From positions 2,790,001 through 2,854,000 of the forward strand of contig NZ_CP024047.1 in the NCBI RefSeq assembly GCF_003430825.1: a stretch of DNA of 64,000 nucleotides, read 5' to 3'. The notes under the pieces are model-generated. The model made no database searches. It was not told where the DNA came from and saw only the letters and a program-made list of their open reading frames with translations. Within the stretch, counting starts at the first letter, position 1; each line of letters starts with the position of its first letter. The position numbers were made by a program, and so were the translations under genes. This document shows positions 51,216 through 59,300 of the stretch, one piece after another. This stretch comes from Natrarchaeobaculum sulfurireducens. Its GTDB lineage: Archaea; Halobacteriota; Halobacteria; Halobacteriales; Natrialbaceae.

Positions 51216-51737
51216 ATGGGTTCCCTCCAACCTGTGCACTCGGTCGATCGGCGCACGCTCGAGATGGCGTGTGCGATCGTGACGTGTCTCACTGCGGTGA
51301 CGATGGTATTCGGGCCATCAGTGGTGCTCGATCCGGTGGACGTTCCTGACGTGGTGTGGATCGGCGGGGCGGTCATCGCTCCCGGCCTGCTCGGGCTCTC
51401 GGTGGTGATCGACGCCGTTGGGCACCTGATTCGGCTCGGAGCCGGGCTCGTCGGTATCGACGGGTGGCACCAGCCGGGCGATACGGCAGTGACCCGGATC
51501 GCGTCGTCCCTGCTCGTCGGCTGGCTCGGGGCGTCCGTGCTCGTTTTCGCCGTCGTCACTCTCTCCGCTCTCGCTGCCCCCGTCGGCGGCGTCTTCTTCG
51601 GGCCGGTGATTACGTCGCTGCTCGGCAGCGTCCTCGGCGTGCTCGTGTTCGTTCACACCCTGGTTTCCAGGCAGTTTCCCGATAGCCTCGTCTCGCGGAT
51701 GCGTGCACCGCCGCTCGAGCAAACGCTGGGAACCTGA
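51216..51737 (+). CDS. Polytopic membrane protein, unknown function
   Basis: This 173-residue protein has about four hydrophobic helices (roughly 17-38, 48-76, 92-118 and 125-150). It starts ATG at 51216 and lies 72 bases after GGGP synthase on the same strand; a membrane role beside a lipid synthesis gene is possible but unsupported. No family motif recognised. Confidence 0.65.
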   Translation: MGSLQPVHSVDRRTLEMACAIVTCLTAVTMVFGPSVVLDPVDVPDVVWIGGAVIAPGLLGLSVVIDAVGHLIRLGAGLVGIDGWHQPGDTAVTRIASSLLVGWLGASVLVFAVVTLSALAAPVGGVFFGPVITSLLGSVLGVLVFVHTLVSRQFPDSLVSRMRAPPLEQTLGT

Positions 51738-51856
51738 TACGTCGACGCGACGCGCTCGTCAACAGATCGGGACGACGAGCTACAGGGCCGCCAAGTGCCG
51801 TAGCGACGAGGCCGCCCTGCGGCCGGAAAAGCCGGTCCAGCCGTCAGCGGCGGTTT

Positions 51857-52261
51857 CTAAAACGTGTCTTCGATGATCTCGCCGACAGCGAAGTTCGATT
51901 TGACCTCGGAGACTTCGATCTTGACGCGTTCGCCGACGTCGGCCCCGGGGACGATGATGACGTAGCCACGCTCGACGCGTGCAATGCCGTCACCCTGCTT
52001 GCCGATGTCCTCGATCTCGACGTAGCGTGTTTCGCCGACGTCGACCGGCGGCTGGGGCTCAGACGGTGCGCTCTTGGAGCGAGCCGACGGTTCGTCGGTC
52101 TCGGCCGCTTCCGCTCGAGAGATGAGCGCGACTCGGTAAACCTCACCGGGATCGACGTCGCCGGTCTCGACCTCCTGACGTGGTACCTCGATGACGTATC
52201 GGTCTTCCTCGGTTGAAACCTCTGTACTGAACAGACACAGGAGTTTTTCAGATATTTCCAC
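51857..52261 (-). CDS. TRAM domain RNA-binding protein
   Basis: The 134-residue product has an N-terminal domain (V-E-I-S-E-K-L-L-C-L-F, then Y-V-I-E-V-P-R-Q-E-V-E-T-G-D-V), an acidic linker and a C-terminal TRAM domain (about 75-134; IEDIGKQGDGIARVERGYVI, then V-P-G-A-D-V-G-E-R-V). TRAM domains bind RNA; archaeal stand-alone TRAM proteins act as RNA chaperones or post-transcriptional regulators. GTG at complement 52259-52261 is chosen because a TATA-like CTATTATG lies about 30 bases upstream; earlier starts would add unrelated residues. Confidence 0.85.
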   Translation of the reverse strand: MEISEKLLCLFSTEVSTEEDRYVIEVPRQEVETGDVDPGEVYRVALISRAEAAETDEPSARSKSAPSEPQPPVDVGETRYVEIEDIGKQGDGIARVERGYVIIVPGADVGERVKIEVSEVKSNFAVGEIIEDTF

Positions 52262-52405
52262 AGGTAGACCCTCGATATGTTCTCTTGCACCATGCATAAT
52301 AGAACTACCGACCAGCAAGGTAGCTTCTCCAGCGACGGCCGGTTGGCCGGAACCGTCCCTGCAGTCGGACGTTTGGGCGGGGAAACGGTATCCGAAGCGA
52401 GTCAA

Positions 52406-54133
52406 TCAGTCGGCGCGGCCGGTTCGCTCTGTCGTCACGAATCTCGAGAGGTCGATCTCGGTCTCGAGGTTGGCCGCCGACAGCGACTCGTGTGGCCGAT
52501 TGACGACGATGTCGCCTGCAGTACGGTCGCCGACACCGGGGATCGCCGTGAGTTCGTCCATCGACGCCGCGTTGAGATCGAGCGGATACGGGACGCCGGT
52601 GACCGACCGGAAGCCGTGGTCGACGACGGCGACGTCGATCGTCCGCCCGAGTTCGCGCTCGCCAGGGATACCCACGAGCAGCGGGTACGTTCCGAGCTGG
52701 CGGCCGAAGGTCGTCCCGTCCTGGTGATACTCGAGGTGGACGTCCGGCAAAACGGTTCCCGGCGGCGAAACCCGCTCGAGCATCGGGTTGTCGATCTCCT
52801 CGCGAACCTGGCGTTTGTACTGTTTGAACAGTTTCTTGTGCTCTCGTGCGATTTCAGCGCCCGTCTCGTTCATCTTCGTTCCGGCGAAGGCCATCACCTG
52901 GCGAATGTTCACCCGACGGAGCATGTAGCCCTCGTCGTAGACGCGTCGGAGGAACTCGAGGTTGCGCTCGTAGGTCTCCTCGCGTTCGCCTTTGAGGCCG
53001 TGGAGGAGGTTGATTCCGGGCAAGAGTTTGGGTAATCGACGTGGCGCGTCGTCACCGAACGAGGGGCCCGTTCGCGGCTCATCTCCGGGTCGCCAGCCGG
53101 CTGCCTCGTTGACGATCCGTACGGCTTCGAAACACTCGTCGGCGGTGACGTTCAGGTCGTTTTGCTCCTGGACGACGGGATCTGCCGACTCGAGGCCGAA
53201 GGCGGCCGTATCGCCGGGCGTGTTGTGCTCGGCGATGATCCGGAGTCCCTCGCGACTCTGCTCGGGCCACTCGACGACGGTGATCGGGTTGACGTTGTCG
53301 AGGTGGAGCGTCTCGAGGTCGGGGGCGACAGCTCGAATCCCACTGTACAGCTCCCGGAGTGCGTCTGGGTTCGGTGCTTCGCCGTCGCCGCCGTAAGCCA
53401 GGATGTCGGCCTGTCTGCCGAGTCGAAAGTGTTTGACGCCGTAGTCCGAGAGGGCGTCGACTTCGGCGACGACGGTCTCGGGCGGTCGAAACGAGGGGTT
53501 GCCGTACAGCGGTTCGGTACAGAACGAACAGCGGTAGGCACAGCCCCGTGAAGTCTCGAGTTCGGCGATCAGGTAGTCGGGGTGATTGGGGTGTTGCTCG
53601 ACGACGAACGCCCCCTCGCGCGCCCACCGAGTGACCTCCTCGACGTCGCGCATGCGGTTGTTGAATCCCTCGAGGCCGCTCTCGACGAGGTCGAAGACGG
53701 CGGCCTCGGCGTCGCCTTTCGCGACGAAATCGAAATCGAGGTCCTGGCGTTCGGTTTCGGTGGCCCCCTCGTTGGCGTCGCCGACGCCGAACTTCACGGG
53801 CCCGCCCATCAGGGAGGTCCCGCTTGCGGTCCAGGCCAGTTCCCTGACCTCGTCGGGTTCTGCGGGCGTCCCGCCGACGTACTTGCCGGGGACGGTCATT
53901 CCGCCGAGATAGACCAGCAGGTCGGCCTCGTCGACGTCGCGCCAGCGGTCGGGTTCGTCGCGCAGACCGTCGATCGTGTGATAGGTGATTCGCTCGCGCG
54001 GAACGCCCGCGTCGACGAGCGCTCCCGCCGTGTACCGCGGATACGTCGAGACGTACGGTGGCACCCCGAAGTGTGCTGGCTCGTCGACGTAGCCGTCGAC
54101 GATCGTCACCGACAGGGTCTCGGGGTCAGTCAT
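52406..54133 (-). CDS. Radical SAM protein with C-terminal helix-hairpin-helix domain
   Basis: This 575-residue protein has a B12-binding-like N-terminal region (about 10-180), a radical SAM core with the cluster motif C-A-Y-R-C-S-F-C (about 210), G-L-E-S-A-D and L-L-H-G-L-K-G segments, and a C-terminal helix-hairpin-helix (about 520-560; LNAASMDELTAIPGVGDRTA). Family members are related to methylthiotransferase- or B12-dependent radical enzymes, and the HhH suggests nucleic-acid substrates. The downstream TRAM gene is 144 bases away on the same strand. The reaction is not predictable. Confidence 0.85.
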   Translation of the reverse strand: MTDPETLSVTIVDGYVDEPAHFGVPPYVSTYPRYTAGALVDAGVPRERITYHTIDGLRDEPDRWRDVDEADLLVYLGGMTVPGKYVGGTPAEPDEVRELAWTASGTSLMGGPVKFGVGDANEGATETERQDLDFDFVAKGDAEAAVFDLVESGLEGFNNRMRDVEEVTRWAREGAFVVEQHPNHPDYLIAELETSRGCAYRCSFCTEPLYGNPSFRPPETVVAEVDALSDYGVKHFRLGRQADILAYGGDGEAPNPDALRELYSGIRAVAPDLETLHLDNVNPITVVEWPEQSREGLRIIAEHNTPGDTAAFGLESADPVVQEQNDLNVTADECFEAVRIVNEAAGWRPGDEPRTGPSFGDDAPRRLPKLLPGINLLHGLKGEREETYERNLEFLRRVYDEGYMLRRVNIRQVMAFAGTKMNETGAEIAREHKKLFKQYKRQVREEIDNPMLERVSPPGTVLPDVHLEYHQDGTTFGRQLGTYPLLVGIPGERELGRTIDVAVVDHGFRSVTGVPYPLDLNAASMDELTAIPGVGDRTAGDIVVNRPHESLSAANLETEIDLSRFVTTERTGRAD

Positions 54134-54481
54134 GGGCCCGGATAGCGCCTCGAGCGGTAAAACGGTGACTACACGAGGGCGACCGACTCGAGCGTCAACT
54201 GGCCCCTAGCGGTCGTCGCCAACGTTCGTCGAGGATCGGCCAGCGCCGGTCGGGAAACCGTCACATCGACTGGCTTTCGCCTGCTCACCTCCGGCAAACA
54301 CCTCAAGCAACAGTAAATCATATTATAATTGATTGTACATCACAAACAGGGACGAAGCGTATGCACCGAAGCTCACGAGGATCGACGCTGACGGACGAAC
54401 GGGGGAGTCAAAACACACGAACGCCGGGGTGGGGGGCACTCACAGACGGGGAAATCGAGCCGCCACTCGAGGTGTAAATCC
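54134..54481. other. 348-base non-coding divergent region with an AT-rich island
   Basis: Between the radical SAM and rhodopsin-like genes. A sharply AT-rich island at 54311-54347 contains the palindrome AATCA-N9-TGATT (54316-54334) with TATTATAAT in the middle. Read on the plus strand, this could be the TATA box of the rhodopsin-like gene with a leader of about 130 bases. The rest is GC-rich and shows no gene that I can support. Confidence 0.6.
54469..54474 (+). promoter_or_regulatory. Shine-Dalgarno site of the rhodopsin-like gene
   Basis: GAGGTG ends seven bases before the GTG at 54482 and is complementary to the 3' end of archaeal 16S rRNA. It decides the GTG start and implies a leadered transcript. 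Confidence 0.5.
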
Positions 54482-55213
54482 GTGTTCGACATCAGCACGA
54501 TCTACCTCGTTTCGGGTGCGACACTCGGGGTCGCAACCCTCGTGTTCGCCACACTCACGCGCCGGATACCCGACACGACGCGTCGGTACGGCGTCGTGAC
54601 GGTCGTCGCGGTGGCGAGTATGGCGCTCGCGTACATGGCAATGGCCGGGGACCTGTTGCTCGTCGAGACGACCGGCCAGGATCAATCTGTGGCCAGATTC
54701 ATCGGCTACACCGTCGCCTGGGGAGGGATTGTCCTTCTCACCGGTGTGGTTTCCGGTTGTGGGAGGGCAAATACCATCGCTCTGTTCGTCGCCATCTGCA
54801 TCACGCTGTGGGGATCGTTCGCCGGGTGGCTCGTCTCGGGTATCCTCGAGCTCGCACTCACGGCCGTGACCATCGGCGGACTCGCGGCGGTTACGTACTT
54901 GTTGCTCGGGCCGATCCAGCGAGCGGCCTCGAACGAGAGCGGAGACCGGATGCTACTGTACGGAAAGCTCAAACACCTGCTGTTGCTCGCGTGGCTCGTC
55001 CTCATGATCTTGAGCGTCACCTCCGAGCAGAACCTCGCACTGCTGGATACGTTCGTCGGACAACTCGTCGCGTCGTACGTCGACGTGATCCTCTTTCTCG
55101 GCTTCGGCGGGTTCGTCTTCAACAACATCGGTGCGTTCGAGGACGCGACGGACGACGCCCCGTCGACGACGACCGAAAACGCCAGACCCGACGGCCTCGA
55201 GACCCCGCAGTGA
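54482..55213 (+). CDS. Microbial rhodopsin-like protein lacking the retinal-binding lysine
   Basis: This 243-residue protein has seven hydrophobic helices and aligns by eye with bacteriorhodopsin from helix A (TIYLVSGATLGVATLVF) to helix G. R72 in A-R-F-I-G-Y matches Arg82 of bacteriorhodopsin; the following position corresponding to Asp85 is G75. In helix G the counterpart of D-V-S-A-K-V-G-F-G reads D201-V-I-L-F205-L-G-F-G, so Asp212 is kept and the Schiff-base lysine (Lys216) is phenylalanine. Covalent retinal binding is therefore not expected. Function is unknown. It starts at GTG with SD. Confidence 0.82.
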   Translation: MFDISTIYLVSGATLGVATLVFATLTRRIPDTTRRYGVVTVVAVASMALAYMAMAGDLLLVETTGQDQSVARFIGYTVAWGGIVLLTGVVSGCGRANTIALFVAICITLWGSFAGWLVSGILELALTAVTIGGLAAVTYLLLGPIQRAASNESGDRMLLYGKLKHLLLLAWLVLMILSVTSEQNLALLDTFVGQLVASYVDVILFLGFGGFVFNNIGAFEDATDDAPSTTTENARPDGLETPQ

Positions 55214-55284
55214 CGCCGGTCCGCGTCGACGCGGACGAGAGCGGCGTCCGAGGGTTGATGTATCGAGCGAGCATTACTCGAACC

Positions 55285-55443
55285 ATGCCACCGACGGAAG
55301 AGGTCGTCTGTACCGACGAGGACTGCTTTCTGGACCTGTTCGAGACCCACTACACGTACGACGTCCCCGACGGCTTCGACGTCACCGCACTCTCGTGTCC
55401 AGTCTGTGGAGGGACTGACTGTCTCGAGCCGGTCGACCTGTAG
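55285..55443 (+). CDS. Small CPxCG-type zinc-finger protein
   Basis: This 52-residue protein contains C-T-D-E-D-C and C-P-V-C-G-G-T-D-C with a closing L-E-P-V-D-L, a conserved haloarchaeal small zinc-finger pattern (DUF7559-like). It starts MPPTEEVVC at ATG 55285, 71 bases after the rhodopsin-like gene on the same strand. Its small size and invariant cysteines point to a structural or interaction role. No direct functional information is available to me. Confidence 0.75.
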   Translation: MPPTEEVVCTDEDCFLDLFETHYTYDVPDGFDVTALSCPVCGGTDCLEPVDL

Positions 55444-55599
55444 CGGAGTATGATACGTCCTGCCAGGTCAGACGGGCAACGCCAGGCCACCGTCGGCCGA
55501 CTCGGCCGTCAGAACGGTCGCCTCCTCGAGACCCACGCGCCGGAGTCGCTGCGATGGAGCACAACCACTAAAGTCGTGGCTCTCGTAGCCTGTGAGTAT

Positions 55600-55677
55600 A
55601 TGTCTCGCGCGTACAGCCTGGTCCCCCTCCAGTTCCCGGCGAGCGCCGCCTGCGCCGCCGGAGGTGAAACGGAGTGA
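55600..55677 (+). CDS. Possible 25-residue leader ORF overlapping the Hsp20-like start
   Basis: This frame (MSRAYSLVPLQFP, continuing to E25) ends with TGA at 55675-55677, overlapping the GTG of the next gene by four bases (GTGA). A TATA-like CACTAAAG sits about 28 bases before the ATG at 55600, fitting a leaderless start. The next gene also has a strong Shine-Dalgarno site inside this frame. The ORF may be a coupling leader or may not be translated. Confidence 0.4.
   Translation: MSRAYSLVPLQFPASAACAAGGETE
55660..55667 (+). promoter_or_regulatory. Strong Shine-Dalgarno site for the Hsp20-like gene
   Basis: GGAGGTGA matches the full anti-Shine-Dalgarno sequence and ends six bases before the GTG at 55674. 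It decides that start codon. Confidence 0.65.
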
Positions 55678-56186
55678 GTCTCAAAGACCTCAAACAGTCG
55701 GTCGGAAACGCACTCTATCGTCAGCTCGGCCGGGCGAACGGCCACATCCAGAACACCCGGTCGCTGCCCGTCGACGTACTCGAAGACGACAGCTCCTATC
55801 TCGTCGTCTTCGACGCACCCGGTACGGAACCCGACGACGTCCAGGTCAGATACCTCGAGGGCCGCGTCAAGATCAGACTCGACCGATTCCGTCAGTTCCG
55901 GGATCGCTTCGAGATGCGATTTCCCGGTCGAGGGATGACCCTCGACGGCGAGGCCGAACTGCCGGCGGACGCAGCCGTCGATCCCGATGCAGGAACTGCC
56001 CGACTCTCGGAGACGGGAACGTTGCGCATCGAGATCCCGAAAGAAACCGCGATCGACGACGGCGAGGTCGACCTCGAGCACGCCGGCGAGAAGAACGGAC
56101 CGAGTGACGACGGTAACGATCGCGAATCACCAGACACCGAAGCGACGTCGGGTTCGAACCCCGGCGAAGTCGCCGTCGACGACTGA
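55674..56186 (+). CDS. Hsp20-like small heat-shock protein-related
   Basis: This 170-residue protein has an alpha-crystallin-like beta-sandwich core at about 28-125: L-P-V-D-V-L-E-D-D-S-S-Y-L-V-V, then D-A-P-G-T-E-P-D-D-V-Q-V and the closing G-T-L-R-I-E-I-P, which resembles the I-x-I anchor. The C-terminal 45 residues are acidic and disordered. It differs enough from classical Hsp20 that its chaperone activity is unproved. It begins with a GTG having a strong SD site and is preceded by a possible leader ORF. Confidence 0.8.
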   Translation: MSLKDLKQSVGNALYRQLGRANGHIQNTRSLPVDVLEDDSSYLVVFDAPGTEPDDVQVRYLEGRVKIRLDRFRQFRDRFEMRFPGRGMTLDGEAELPADAAVDPDAGTARLSETGTLRIEIPKETAIDDGEVDLEHAGEKNGPSDDGNDRESPDTEATSGSNPGEVAVDD

Positions 56187-56241
56187 CGGTCTTCGACCCG
56201 CCGCCGATCCCCTTTTACCCCGATTCGTCGCCGTCGGTGTC

Positions 56242-57429
56242 TCAGTCCGATTCCTCGAGCGTCATCCCCTCGACGATGGCGAACGCTTCGTCGCCGTCGA
56301 ATCGCGTCGGGTCGAAGGCGTCGATACCGTCGCCGCCGAGCACCTGGTCCGCGAGCCGATTCCCGATCGCCGGCGCGCGCATGAAGCCGTGGCCGTGGAA
56401 GCCAGTCGCGACGTAAAGGCCCGCTTGCAGGCGTCCGACGAGCGGATCGCGATCCGGCGTCGCCGTACAGAGGCCGGCCCAGGCGCGGTCGATCGAACAC
56501 TCGAGTCCAGGGGCGCGATGGCGGACCCGGCCCCGAAGGTCGTCGGCGAATCCGGGGTTCGCCTCGCGGTCGTATGCGTCCGGGTTGGCCTCCCGGAGTT
56601 CGGTGCCGTTGCCGGCGAGTATTCCGTCGGGGTGTGGTCGGAGGTAGAAGTCTCCGGTCGCGTCGTAACACATCGGCTCGGCGAACTCGCCGCTCGCGAC
56701 GAGCGCCTGTACGCGATACGGCTTCATTGCGATTTCGACGCCGACATCGGCGAGCAGTTGTCTGGTGTGTGCGCCAGCGGCCACGACGACGGCGTCGACC
56801 TCGCGAGCCGCGCCGTTCTCGAGGACGACCCGCGGCGGGTCGGTTCGGATCGAGACGGGCGTCTCGGTCTCGAGGGTCGCCCCCGCTCCGGTCGCCGCGG
56901 CGGCGAGACAGGCCGTATACTGCGCGGGGTCGGTGTATCCGGCGGCACCGGCGACAGCCGCGACGGCGACGTCGTCGGTCCGCAACGAGGGGAACCGCTC
57001 ACCTAGTGCGTCGGCGTCGAGTTCGATCGCGACGACCCCTTCGGCTTGCATACGCTCGACCTGCTCGCGGACGGCGTTCGCCCGCTCTGCATCTCCCTCA
57101 CGGGCGAGCCAGACGTACGGACACTCGACGAACGGGAACGTTTCGTCACCCGAAAGCGCGCGAAACCGTTCGATCGCCTCGCTGCCGACCTCGGCGTCGA
57201 GCGGGTCGGCAAACGCGTCATAACAGACGCCCGCCGCCCGCCCGCTCGAGCCCGCAGCGACCGTCTCCCGGTCGTACAGCGTTACGTCCGCACCCTCGCG
57301 GGCGAGGTCGTAGGCGACGGTTGCCCCGAGGGCCCCGGCACCGACGACGGCGACCTCGAGGCCAGCACCCCGTTCGGTGAACGCGTCCGCGCCGACAGCG
57401 AGGTCGGCGACGTCTCGGTCCCCTGTCAT
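56242..57429 (-). CDS. FAD-dependent oxidoreductase (DadA/glycine oxidase-like)
   Basis: This 395-residue flavoprotein has the N-terminal FAD motif V-V-G-A-G-A-L-G-A-T-V-A-Y, an S-S-G-R-A-A-G segment, and C-terminal Y-V-A-T-G-F-H-G-H-G-F, typical of the DAO family (amine or amino-acid oxidases such as sarcosine, glycine or D-amino acid oxidase). Substrate is not clear. The ATG (complement 57427-57429) overlaps the stop of the creatininase gene by four bases (ATGA), so the two form an operon. Confidence 0.87.
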   Translation of the reverse strand: MTGDRDVADLAVGADAFTERGAGLEVAVVGAGALGATVAYDLAREGADVTLYDRETVAAGSSGRAAGVCYDAFADPLDAEVGSEAIERFRALSGDETFPFVECPYVWLAREGDAERANAVREQVERMQAEGVVAIELDADALGERFPSLRTDDVAVAAVAGAAGYTDPAQYTACLAAAATGAGATLETETPVSIRTDPPRVVLENGAAREVDAVVVAAGAHTRQLLADVGVEIAMKPYRVQALVASGEFAEPMCYDATGDFYLRPHPDGILAGNGTELREANPDAYDREANPGFADDLRGRVRHRAPGLECSIDRAWAGLCTATPDRDPLVGRLQAGLYVATGFHGHGFMRAPAIGNRLADQVLGGDGIDAFDPTRFDGDEAFAIVEGMTLEESD

Positions 57430-58190
57430 CGGTGGGGGGCCGCCCAGCAGTCTTCGAGCGGGCGGTCGGCGAGCCACTCGAGCAACGCAGCGAGTCGCTC
57501 GCTGCCGGCTTCGAAGAGCTGTTTGCCTTTCTCCGGATCGGCCTGGGTGGGTCGGCCGACCGCCCCGCTATCGGAGAAGTCGATCGTATCGAACCCGACG
57601 GACGCGCCGTGGACGGACTCGCCCCAGGCGTCGCTCGCACCGGCTTCCGCGGCCTCGAGGGCGTCGGGGTCGACCAGTTCGTCGTGGAGGTGCCACAGCA
57701 GGCTCGACTCCATCGCGTCCGCGTGACCGCCGGCCTCGTCGAAGAGGTCGGCAGCGAGGTCGTCGACGCCGTCCCACCAGTTCCAGGGCGGCGCAAACGC
57801 GATCCGGTCGTCCCGGAGCCTGCGGGCTGCCCGCGTCAGTGCGTCGGTGTTCCCGCCGTGGCCGTTGACGACGACGGCTTTCCGGACGCCGTGGTCGGCC
57901 AGACTCGAGAGCGTCTCGGTGACGTACCGCTCGAACGTCTCGGGTTCGACGGACAGCGTGCCATCGAACTGGCGGTGATGGGCACTGACGCCGACGGGAA
58001 GCGTCGGGAGGACGATACACTCTTGGCGGTCGGTTGCCGTCCGTGCGAACGCCTCGGCGGCTAAGTGATCCATCCCGAGGGCGAGTGCGGGACCGTGCTG
58101 TTCGGTGCTCCCGACGGGAAACACCGCGACGTCGGCCGCCTCGAGCGCGTCGGCGGCCGTGGTCGTCGTCTCTTCGGCGAGCAGACTCAT
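57426..58190 (-). CDS. Creatininase family amidohydrolase
   Basis: This 254-residue metal-dependent enzyme has P-V-G-S-T-E-Q-H-G-P (E30, H32), D41, V-N-G-H-G-G-N, and H-A-D-A-M-E-S-S, the full metal-binding set of the creatininase fold. Relatives hydrolyse creatinine or deformylate an archaeal riboflavin/F420 precursor (ArfB). The FAD oxidase partner with a 4-base overlap suggests a shared amine-related pathway, possibly conversion of a guanidino or formylated amine. No specific substrate can be assigned. Confidence 0.85.
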   Translation of the reverse strand: MSLLAEETTTTAADALEAADVAVFPVGSTEQHGPALALGMDHLAAEAFARTATDRQECIVLPTLPVGVSAHHRQFDGTLSVEPETFERYVTETLSSLADHGVRKAVVVNGHGGNTDALTRAARRLRDDRIAFAPPWNWWDGVDDLAADLFDEAGGHADAMESSLLWHLHDELVDPDALEAAEAGASDAWGESVHGASVGFDTIDFSDSGAVGRPTQADPEKGKQLFEAGSERLAALLEWLADRPLEDCWAAPHR

Positions 58191-58275
58191 GGGAGAACCT
58201 GGGGTGTGGAGCGACTTATTTCACGGGGGATCGATCCGAAGACAGGGGTAACTCGGCGAGGCGTCGGCGACCCGG

Positions 58276-59055
58276 TTACTCGAGAAACGCCTCGAGGCCG
58301 CGGGCTGGGTAGCCGACGACGGTCGTCGCGCCGGCCTCCCGGAGCGCCGCCGTCCGTGCCGCAACGTCGATTTCAGCGCCCACGAGCGCGTAGTCGTCGG
58401 CCGCCGCGAGCAACACCTCGCGGGCACGGCCCGTCGCGCTCGAGTCGGTCGTCGCGTCGTCGGGTAACGCCGTCGCGACGGGACGCCGACGGGAGACGTA
58501 GTCGCCGACGGCGTCGAGGATAGCATCCTCGTCGTCCGTAAGAACTGTCGGGGCGTAGACGGCGACCTCGCCGTCGAACCCTGCCTGCCGGAGTGCGGTG
58601 AGTTCCCGCTCGGTCGACCGCGAGAGCAGGTCGTACTGGGTCGCGCCCGTAGCCATGGCGATTCGCTCGACGCTTTCGGTCCCCACCCAGGCGTCGGGAT
58701 CGGTCTCGAGGGCGGCCCCGAGTCGCGGGGCGACGGCGCGGCGTCGTTCCTCGTCCGTGAGATACGCCGGGTGCCCCGCGACGAGAACGCGACCGACCGA
58801 TTCGGGAAGCACCTCGAGCAGCGAGTCGTCGCCGAGCGGGTCGAAGCCGTCGGCTCGGACGGGCGTCGTCACGAGCACCTCGGTGTCAGCTGCGAGGGTC
58901 TCGAGCGTCTCGGTATCGGGGAGGTGCTCGGGGCCCTCGTAGTCGATGGCGATCGTCTCGACCGGGATCGACTGACCCCTCGAGACGTCACACTCGGCTG
59001 GTTTCAGGGCGACCGCGTCGAGGTCAGCACTGGTGACAGCGCTGGGCGGGAGCAT
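58276..59055 (-). CDS. Conserved haloarchaeal protein of unknown function
   Basis: This 259-residue soluble protein has alternating beta strands and helices consistent with an alpha/beta barrel (V-E-T-I-A-I-D-Y-E, E-V-L-V-T-T-P-V-R-A-D-G-F, R-V-L-V-A-G-H-P-A-Y-L). The second half, E-V-A-V-Y-A-P-T-V-L-T-D-D-E-D-A-I-L-D-A-V-G-D-Y, recalls the end of F420-dependent luciferase-like enzymes, but that is weak. It is 85 bases upstream of the creatininase gene on the same strand and may be the first gene of the creatininase-oxidase operon. Confidence 0.65.
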   Translation of the reverse strand: MLPPSAVTSADLDAVALKPAECDVSRGQSIPVETIAIDYEGPEHLPDTETLETLAADTEVLVTTPVRADGFDPLGDDSLLEVLPESVGRVLVAGHPAYLTDEERRRAVAPRLGAALETDPDAWVGTESVERIAMATGATQYDLLSRSTERELTALRQAGFDGEVAVYAPTVLTDDEDAILDAVGDYVSRRRPVATALPDDATTDSSATGRAREVLLAAADDYALVGAEIDVAARTAALREAGATTVVGYPARGLEAFLE

Positions 59056-59270
59056 CAGAACACACCTCGCGCGTCGAAGAAGTAACTACTGGCGATGCGG
59101 AACTCGATCCATCGTCTGTGCGACCATAGCCGTTGTGCGTCGGGGACGCGGAAAAACCTGACGTTCTCGCTAGTCGTCGAACCGTCGGGGAGGGGCGGCG
59201 CCGAACCGTTCATCTCGACGACAGTTCGTCGTTCGGAATCAGAGATCACCGACAGCAGCCTCCCCGGGCG

Positions 59271-59279
59271 TTCAAATAG
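59271..59279 (+). promoter_or_regulatory. TATA box of the HtrA gene
   Basis: TTCAAATAG is centred 26 bases before the ATG at 59301, consistent with a leaderless transcript and with that start rather than an upstream one. Confidence 0.5.
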
Positions 59280-59300
59280 GTGGAGTTCTATCCGTCAGAT

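Noticed and set aside
54333-54599. An 88-codon open frame starting just after the AT-rich island.
   Set aside because: It runs into the rhodopsin-like gene in another frame and has arginine/serine-rich shadow composition.
56147-56165. A sequence resembling a tRNA T-arm (GTCGGGTTCGAACCCCGGC).
   Set aside because: It lies inside the Hsp20-like coding region and no matching acceptor, D or anticodon arms exist around it.
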